Source: Erwinia phyllosphaerae (GTDB taxonomy: Bacteria; Pseudomonadota; Gammaproteobacteria; Enterobacterales; Enterobacteriaceae). Taken from it: a stretch of 64,000 nt of DNA. The stretch is taken from assembly GCF_019132875.1 (NCBI RefSeq), contig NZ_JAHSPF010000001.1, positions 682,001-746,000 on the forward strand. Reading direction: 5' to 3'. Made by a program: the position numbers and the translations under genes. Position 1 is the first letter of the stretch; each line of letters opens with the position of its first letter. Positions 58,945 to 64,000 of this stretch are shown piece by piece. The notes under the pieces were generated by a model, which was not told where the DNA came from, ran no database searches, and saw only the letters and a list, made by a program, of their open reading frames with translations.

Positions 58945-61092
58945 CTAACCCGTTGAATCAGGATGGTTATCCACTTTAGCTACCGATTTGTAAAAGGTTT
59001 CTCCTGTTTCCGCCATTTTTTGTAAGCGTTCGCAAGGTAAAAAACGCGGGCCGCAGACGTGGGCCAGCTGCTCTAGCTGCGCCACCATTTTCCCTGCGCC
59101 CAGTGCATCCATATAGCGGAACGGGCCGCCCAAAAACGGGGGAAAGCCTATGCCAAATACCGCGCCAATATCGCCGTCGCGCGCGCAACGAATAACTCCT
59201 TCATCGAAAGTTCTCGCCGCTTCGTTCAGCAGCATCATCACGCAGCGCTGAGCGATAATTTCTGCGCTTCGCTGCGCTTTTGGGTGAACGTTCAGGAGTT
59301 TATAGATCGTAGCATCTGGCTGCTTTTTACCCCCTGATTTTTTGCGGTAAAGGTAAAAGCCCCGTTCGTTTTTACGTCCTTTGCGGTTGTCGTTCAGGAT
59401 AGCATCCAGCGCGGCGGGTGCTTTAAAGCGTTCGCCCCAGGCTTGTTCCAGAACGGGAATAATATGCGCGCCCGTATCGATGCCAACCTCATCCAGTAGC
59501 TGCACCGGCCCAACCGGAAAGCCAAAGCCAACCAGCGCGCCGTCGATATTCTCTATCGGCTCGCCTTCCAGCAGGCAGCGTAGCGCTTCGTTAATGTAAG
59601 GTGTCAGAATGCGGTTAACGTAGAATCCGGCGCGGTCGGCCACCACAATCGGCGTTTTACCCTGTTTTTTTGCCAGCTCAACCGTCGTGGCGATAGTTTG
59701 CGCGCTGGTTTTTGCATGAGGAATGACTTCCACCAGCGGCATTTTATCGACCGGGCTGAAAAAATGCAGGCCGATAATATTTTCCGGCCGACGGGCATGC
59801 GCTGCGATGTCGCTAATCGGCAGAGAAGAGGTGTTGGAAGCGAAAATCGTCTCGGGAAGGCAGTTGGCTTCAACTTCTGCCACCATCTTTTGCTTGAGGA
59901 AAAGATCTTCAAATACCGCCTCAATGACAACGTCGCGCCGGCGGAAGCCCTGATAGTCCAGGCTGCCGCTAATCAGGGCCATTTTACGCTGCCGTTCCGC
60001 TGTGGTGATATGACGGCGCACGACCTTCCTGTTAAGGAGATCCCAGCTGTATTTCATCGCATGGTTAATCCCCTCCGGCCTGATATCTTTAATACGCACC
60101 GGCAATCCGGCGCGGCTGGCGGTCACGTAAGCGATACCGCCGCCCATCAGCCCACCTCCCAGTACGCCTACAGAGCTTAGCCGACGCGGTTCGGCTTCTG
60201 CGCCGCGATCTTTCTTCATTTCGGTGGTAGCAAAAAAGATGCCGCGCAGCGCCACGGATTCCGGCGACATCGCCAGTTCGCCAAAGGCTTTCGCCTCTGC
60301 GGCATAGCCCGCGCTGCGTCCCTGCTGCAAACCGATATGAATTACCGAAAGGATCTTACGGACAGCGGGATAGTTGCCGTGGGATTTTGCCTCTGTCCGC
60401 CTGGTCGCCAGCTTAAATAACAGCGATCTTCCGGCGCGCCCGTTAAGCAGACGTTCACCCAGCGGCAGCGTTTTACGCGGTCGCCGGCCTTTCAGCACCA
60501 TTTTCACTGCCGTTTCCAGCAAAATGGTTTCCGGCACGGCCGCTTCCACCAGACCAAGCTTTACAGCCTGCTTTGCACGTAGCGTTTTGCCGGTCAGGAT
60601 CATATCCAGCGCGCGTGAAGCACCAATCAGACGAGGCAGCCGCTGCGTGCCGCCTGAGCCTGGCAATAGCCCCAGCTGCACTTCCGGCAGGCCGAGGCGG
60701 GTTTTGTCGTCCAGCGAGCAGATGCGCTGATGGCAGGCCAGCGCCAGCTCTAGTCCGCCGCCCAGGCAGGCTCCATGAATGGCGGCGATAACGGGAATCG
60801 GCAGCGCGGCAATCTCCGCCATCACTTTCTGTCCCTGGCGCGCCAGCGCTGCCGCCTCTTCGGCCGAGCGGCAGGCGGCAATCATCGTAATATCCGCACC
60901 GGCGATAAAAGAGTCCGGCTTACCGGAAATCAACACCAGCCCAAGCAGTTGTGTATGACTACGGGCCTCGACGAGAATTTTGCGGATCTCTTCGACAAAT
61001 TCCGCCTTCAGCGTATTCACTTTTTCGCCCGGCACGTCCAGGGTAATAACGCCTACGTTGTCTGGCCGCAGGCTGAAGGTAAATGCCGTCAC
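58945..61092 (-). CDS. fadJ: Multifunctional fatty acid oxidation subunit alpha FadJ
   Basis: A 715-residue protein (E. coli 714) with N-terminal enoyl-CoA hydratase (about 1-190; [20 protein letters not shown] and [22 protein letters not shown]) and C-terminal 3-hydroxyacyl-CoA dehydrogenase (about 305-715; [15 protein letters not shown] for NAD and [17 protein letters not shown] with the catalytic His). It works in anaerobic or auxiliary beta-oxidation with FadI. The start is GTG, overlapping the fadI stop as GTGA. Confidence 0.96.
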   Translation of the reverse strand: MTAFTFSLRPDNVGVITLDVPGEKVNTLKAEFVEEIRKILVEARSHTQLLGLVLISGKPDSFIAGADITMIAACRSAEEAAALARQGQKVMAEIAALPIPVIAAIHGACLGGGLELALACHQRICSLDDKTRLGLPEVQLGLLPGSGGTQRLPRLIGASRALDMILTGKTLRAKQAVKLGLVEAAVPETILLETAVKMVLKGRRPRKTLPLGERLLNGRAGRSLLFKLATRRTEAKSHGNYPAVRKILSVIHIGLQQGRSAGYAAEAKAFGELAMSPESVALRGIFFATTEMKKDRGAEAEPRRLSSVGVLGGGLMGGGIAYVTASRAGLPVRIKDIRPEGINHAMKYSWDLLNRKVVRRHITTAERQRKMALISGSLDYQGFRRRDVVIEAVFEDLFLKQKMVAEVEANCLPETIFASNTSSLPISDIAAHARRPENIIGLHFFSPVDKMPLVEVIPHAKTSAQTIATTVELAKKQGKTPIVVADRAGFYVNRILTPYINEALRCLLEGEPIENIDGALVGFGFPVGPVQLLDEVGIDTGAHIIPVLEQAWGERFKAPAALDAILNDNRKGRKNERGFYLYRKKSGGKKQPDATIYKLLNVHPKAQRSAEIIAQRCVMMLLNEAARTFDEGVIRCARDGDIGAVFGIGFPPFLGGPFRYMDALGAGKMVAQLEQLAHVCGPRFLPCERLQKMAETGETFYKSVAKVDNHPDSTG

Positions 61093-62399
61093 TCTTCCAC
61101 CTCCAGAACCATAGCCGCGCCTAATCCCCCCGCCGCGCAGGCGGTGACCAGCCCCAGACCGCCGCCGCGACGGCGCAGTTCATGGAGCGTTTGAGTAATC
61201 ATGCGGGCACCGGTAGCAGCAAAAGGATGGCCATAAGCGATAGAACCACCCAGTACGTTAAATTTCTCGTCATCTACTTCGCCCAGCGCGCGTGGCCGGT
61301 TCAGCACCTCGCGGGCAAACCTCTCATCGGCAAACATTTTCAGGTTTGCCAGCGTCTGGGCTGCAAAAGCTTCATGCATATCGATAAGCGTCAAATCCTG
61401 TAAGGTAATGCCCGCACGATCGAGCGCCAGCGGCGATGCCCATGCCGGGCCAAGCAGCATGTCCTGCCAGACATCAATAGCGGTAAAAGCGTAGCTGCGC
61501 AGATAGCCAAGCGGCACGATGCCCAGCTCTTTGGCTCTGGCTTCGGTCATCAGGATAACGGCAGCCGCACCGTCGGTCAGCGGCGTACTGTTGGCGGCGG
61601 TGACCGTACCGTGTTGGCGGTCAAAAGCGGGACGCAGCCTGCTGTAATCTTTCAGGCTGGAATGCAGGCGAACGTTGTTATCCTGCTGGAGCGGATTACG
61701 CCACGGCGGCGCATAAGCGGTCATCACTTCCCGCGTCAGTTTGCCCTCCTCCCAGGCTTTAGCGGCACGCAGATGCGAACGGTGCGCCAGCGCATCCTGC
61801 TGCTCGCGGGTAATATGATGGCTTTTTGCCATCTGCTCCGCCGTATCGCCCATTCGTAAGCCGGTTGAATACTCCGCCACGGCAGGCGGCACGGGCAACA
61901 GGTCGCGCGGGCGAAGCTGGCTGAATAACCTGAGCTTTTGCGGCCACTTTTTAGCTTTATTAAGATCCACCAGCACGCGGCTCAAATTTTTATTGACGCC
62001 AATGGGCAGAATGGAGCAGGAGTCGGCACCGCCAGCGATACCGGCCTGAATCGTACCCGCCAGCAGGCTTTCGGCGACGTTGGCGACGGCCTGAAAGCTG
62101 GTGGCGCAGGCGCGGCTGACGCTATAGGCGTCGGTGTGCACGCTTAAAGCGCTGCCCAGCACGATTTCGCGCGCGATATTCGGCGCTTCTGGCGTTTGCA
62201 CAACCTGACCAAACACCAGCTGTTCTATGATTTCAGGCGGTATCTCGCTGCGTATCAGCAGTTCATTGACCACCATCCGGCCGAGTTCGACGGCGGGAAG
62301 AGTTTGCAACGCCGTAGCCTGACGAGCGAAAGGCGTGCGTAAACCATGCGTTATCGCTATGCGTTGGCCCTGACGCGCTGGCAAAGGGAGCGCTTTCAT
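61089..62399 (-). CDS. fadI: Acetyl-CoA acyltransferase FadI
   Basis: A 436-residue thiolase, the same length as E. coli FadI, which removes acetyl-CoA from 3-ketoacyl-CoA. Catalytic Cys98 is in [12 protein letters not shown], the His residues in DMHEAFAAQ and [12 protein letters not shown], and the second Cys in [13 protein letters not shown]. It is first of the fadIJ operon, with a FadR box upstream. Confidence 0.97.
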   Translation of the reverse strand: MKALPLPARQGQRIAITHGLRTPFARQATALQTLPAVELGRMVVNELLIRSEIPPEIIEQLVFGQVVQTPEAPNIAREIVLGSALSVHTDAYSVSRACATSFQAVANVAESLLAGTIQAGIAGGADSCSILPIGVNKNLSRVLVDLNKAKKWPQKLRLFSQLRPRDLLPVPPAVAEYSTGLRMGDTAEQMAKSHHITREQQDALAHRSHLRAAKAWEEGKLTREVMTAYAPPWRNPLQQDNNVRLHSSLKDYSRLRPAFDRQHGTVTAANSTPLTDGAAAVILMTEARAKELGIVPLGYLRSYAFTAIDVWQDMLLGPAWASPLALDRAGITLQDLTLIDMHEAFAAQTLANLKMFADERFAREVLNRPRALGEVDDEKFNVLGGSIAYGHPFAATGARMITQTLHELRRRGGGLGLVTACAAGGLGAAMVLEVEE

Positions 62400-62434
62400 T
62401 GATCACCTGTAAAAATCGGCGGCATCACTGCCAA

Positions 62435-62451
62435 AAGAGGTCAGACCTGCT
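62435..62451. promoter_or_regulatory. FadR operator upstream of fadI
   Basis: AAGAGGTCAGACCTGCT contains the core GGTC-n-GACCTG of the FadR consensus. It lies 36-52 bp upstream of the fadI start, where bound FadR would block transcription. Confidence 0.75.
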
Positions 62452-62565
62452 TATTGTTAACCATATTTTTACATTTTGCCTAAAAAGAGGCGGGAAAAGT
62501 GCGAGGGGAACCACGGTTTGGGGAACAATGAGCGGGCCTTAGCCCACTCATTGCCTAGCAGCAGG

Positions 62566-62862
62566 CTAGCGCAAACCCAGCTGAAAGATCATCGTTTCTG
62601 CCTGACAGCTAAAGGTAAAATCAGCGTCAAGCCGCACCCCTTCCGGCAATGTTTCAAAGCGCGCGCTGATGTCGCACGGCTCTGATTCGACCTGGCGGGC
62701 TTTGTCGCTCAGCTGCTGTAAACCGGCTTCCGCCTGCTGGCGATTTTCATATACCCGGCTCCAGGAAGCCGTACAGTCGGTGTTATCCATAATGGTGCCA
62801 ACATCAACACAGCAGCAGGCCGCGGTTTCGCTGGCGCTACATTTATTTATGGCGTGGGTCAT
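62566..62862 (-). CDS. yfcZ: YfcZ/YiiS family protein
   Basis: A 98-residue protein very close to E. coli YfcZ (94). KCSASETAACCCVDVGTIMDN near the N-terminus has a run of three Cys, and DFTFSCQAETMIFQLGLR forms the end. Function unknown; it may bind a metal or form disulfides. It is divergent from fadL, as in E. coli. Confidence 0.92.
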   Translation of the reverse strand: MTHAINKCSASETAACCCVDVGTIMDNTDCTASWSRVYENRQQAEAGLQQLSDKARQVESEPCDISARFETLPEGVRLDADFTFSCQAETMIFQLGLR

Positions 62863-63122
62863 AAGATTCTCCGGTTGGCTTCAGCGTTATGCGCTGGCTT
62901 AAAATCAGACGGCTTATTTTACCGCTGCCTTTTTTCCCTGTCTGGCAATTGAGTGAATAAGCGCGCTTAACTAACGAAAATCGGCGTTAAATTTGATCTA
63001 AAACAGGCTAGACTCACTGCGCGCTGCCGTTACCGTCAGGTTTTTGTTAAGCAGATCGCTTTTTGTAGATCAATTCAGAAATATTTATTAAACAATATTG
63101 CAACATCAGTGCGGGACGGACC

Positions 63123-63128
63123 TATACT
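63123..63128 (+). promoter_or_regulatory. Candidate -10 box of fadL
   Basis: TATACT matches the sigma-70 -10 at five of six positions. A TTGCAA 19 bp upstream is a possible but over-spaced -35. Confidence 0.6.
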
Positions 63129-63133
63129 GGGGC

Positions 63134-63150
63134 CACTGGTCTGATTAGTT
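63134..63150 (+). promoter_or_regulatory. FadR operator at the fadL start site
   Basis: CACTGGTCTGATTAGTT has ACTGGTC-n-GA and AGTT of the FadR consensus. It begins 5 bp after the -10 box, so it covers about +1 to +17, as does an operator in E. coli fadL. Confidence 0.8.
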
Positions 63151-63225
63151 AGCCGTCTTTCAGCCCTTTGTGAGCCGTTGCCAAGGTAACGGCCTTAATA
63201 AAAATCAGATAAAGAGGTTGTGGTC

Positions 63226-64000
63226 ATGAACCATAAAAACCTGTTTGCGAAGTCTTCCCTCGCAGTCGCAGTGGCCATTGTTTCTTCTCACGCTTTCGCA
63301 GCCGGCTTTCAACTTAATGAATTTTCCGCCGCTGGCCTGGGCCGTGCCTATTCCGGCGAAGGCGCGATGGGCGATACCGCCGCATCAGCCAGCCGCAATC
63401 CGGCTACCATGGCATTGATGGACCGCCCTATGTTTTCCGTCGGTGCCGTGTTTATCGATCCCGGCGTGAATATTGACGGCACCAGCAGCACGGGCCAGAG
63501 CCTGAATGCCAATAACATTGCGCCGACCCAGTGGGTGCCTAATATTCATTATGTACAGCCGCTTAACGACCAGTGGTGGCTTGGCGCTTCTGCTACCTCC
63601 AATTATGGGCTGGCGACGGAATTTAGTGATGACTACACTGCCGGGCCCTATGCCGGTAAAACAGATTTGCAGACCGTTAATTTTAACTTAAGTACGGCAT
63701 ATCGGCTTAACCAGAACTTTAGCTTTGGCCTGGGTTTTGACGCCGTCTACGCGCGCGCGAAAATTGAGCGCTATGCAGGCGAAGCGGGCAGCGCGCTGGG
63801 CTTTCCTGCCGACACGCAAATTGCCCATCTGAAAGGCGATGAGTGGGGCTACGGCTGGAACGCCGGCATTCTGTATGAAGTGGATAAGAACAACCGCTTC
63901 GGCTTTACCTATCGTTCAGAAGTGAAAGTTGATTTTGACGGCGATTATAAGAGCAGTATTCCGGGCTATATCAACCCGCTGAATCAGGCGCTTAACCTGG
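63226..64000 (+). CDS. fadL: Long-chain fatty acid outer-membrane transporter FadL, 3' end cut by window
   Basis: The frame runs from ATG 63226 to the window end, 258 residues visible of a protein usually near 445. A signal peptide of about 25 residues ends SHAFA. The mature N-terminus [25 protein letters not shown] is the hatch segment of FadL, including the NPA motif in [13 protein letters not shown]. The rest shows alternating beta-barrel strands ending in aromatics. AGAGG lies 11-15 bases upstream of the start. FadL brings long-chain fatty acids across the outer membrane for the fadIJ-type pathway. Confidence 0.96.
   Translation, partial: MNHKNLFAKSSLAVAVAIVSSHAFAAGFQLNEFSAAGLGRAYSGEGAMGDTAASASRNPATMALMDRPMFSVGAVFIDPGVNIDGTSSTGQSLNANNIAPTQWVPNIHYVQPLNDQWWLGASATSNYGLATEFSDDYTAGPYAGKTDLQTVNFNLSTAYRLNQNFSFGLGFDAVYARAKIERYAGEAGSALGFPADTQIAHLKGDEWGYGWNAGILYEVDKNNRFGFTYRSEVKVDFDGDYKSSIPGYINPLNQALNL

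Larger units (their letters stand above)
62863..63225. promoter_or_regulatory. yfcZ-fadL divergent regulatory region
   Basis: A 363-bp AT-rich region holding promoters of yfcZ and fadL. The fadL -10 candidate TATACT is at 63123-63128 and the FadR box follows it. The 5' untranslated region of fadL is about 90 bases. No gene or structured RNA could be supported. Confidence 0.7.

Overview
The window is an Enterobacterales chromosome segment. Gene order, protein lengths and protein sequences follow the Escherichia coli map from alaA (yfbQ) through ackA-pta, the hisJQMP/purF/folC/accD region, pdxB, flk, fabB and aroC to fadL. The differences from E. coli suggest an Erwiniaceae-type genome such as Pantoea, Erwinia or Mixta: moderately high GC, no yfcC/yfcE/yfcG/folX, a trehalose operon carrying its own maltoporin, a chromosomal fosA, and cargo around flk. 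The genus is an inference only.

Layout. 1-9.1 kb: 3' part of alaA, yfbR, yfbS, a yfbU-hxpA pair, yfbV and the acetate switch ackA-pta. 9.4-11.3 kb: a stress-type membrane protein, then an AT-richer insert coding a Tlde1-like (L,D-transpeptidase-fold) toxin candidate overlapped by a small membrane protein that is a plausible immunity partner. Near-identical terminators stand on both sides of this insert. 11.5-13.8 kb: yfcD, yfcF, yfcH. 13.9-27.2 kb: long minus-strand run of housekeeping genes: histidine/cationic amino acid ABC transporter, ubiX-purF-cvpA with a PurR box, dedD-folC-accD, dedA-truA-usg, pdxB.

27.4-39.0 kb is accessory cargo between pdxB and flk. It holds fosA, an unknown secreted protein, and a five-gene set that reads as a complete L-pipecolate / 2-aminoadipate catabolic route: amaA-like oxidase, amaB-like semialdehyde dehydrogenase, class III aminotransferase, HglS/YdcJ 2-oxoadipate dioxygenase-decarboxylase and a LysR regulator. 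A lone family 25 glycosyltransferase, a GabP-like amino acid permease and a DMT exporter follow. 40.2-47.8 kb is a second cargo block between flk and yfcJ: a rhodanese divergent from a MocR regulator over a palindromic operator, then treR-treB-treC-lamB for trehalose.

47.9-64 kb returns to conserved backbone: yfcJ, fabB (FabR and FadR boxes upstream), mnmC, a 7-bp tandem repeat array, yfcL-epmC-yfcA-mepA-aroC-prmB, smrB, sixA, fadIJ (FadR box), yfcZ and the 5' part of fadL (FadR box). FadR-type boxes at fabB, fadI and fadL tie unsaturated fatty acid synthesis to fatty acid uptake and breakdown within 15 kb.

No tRNA, rRNA, CRISPR array, insertion sequence, integrase or prophage gene was seen. 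Assignments rest on reading the translated sequence and remembered family features; no database search was run.
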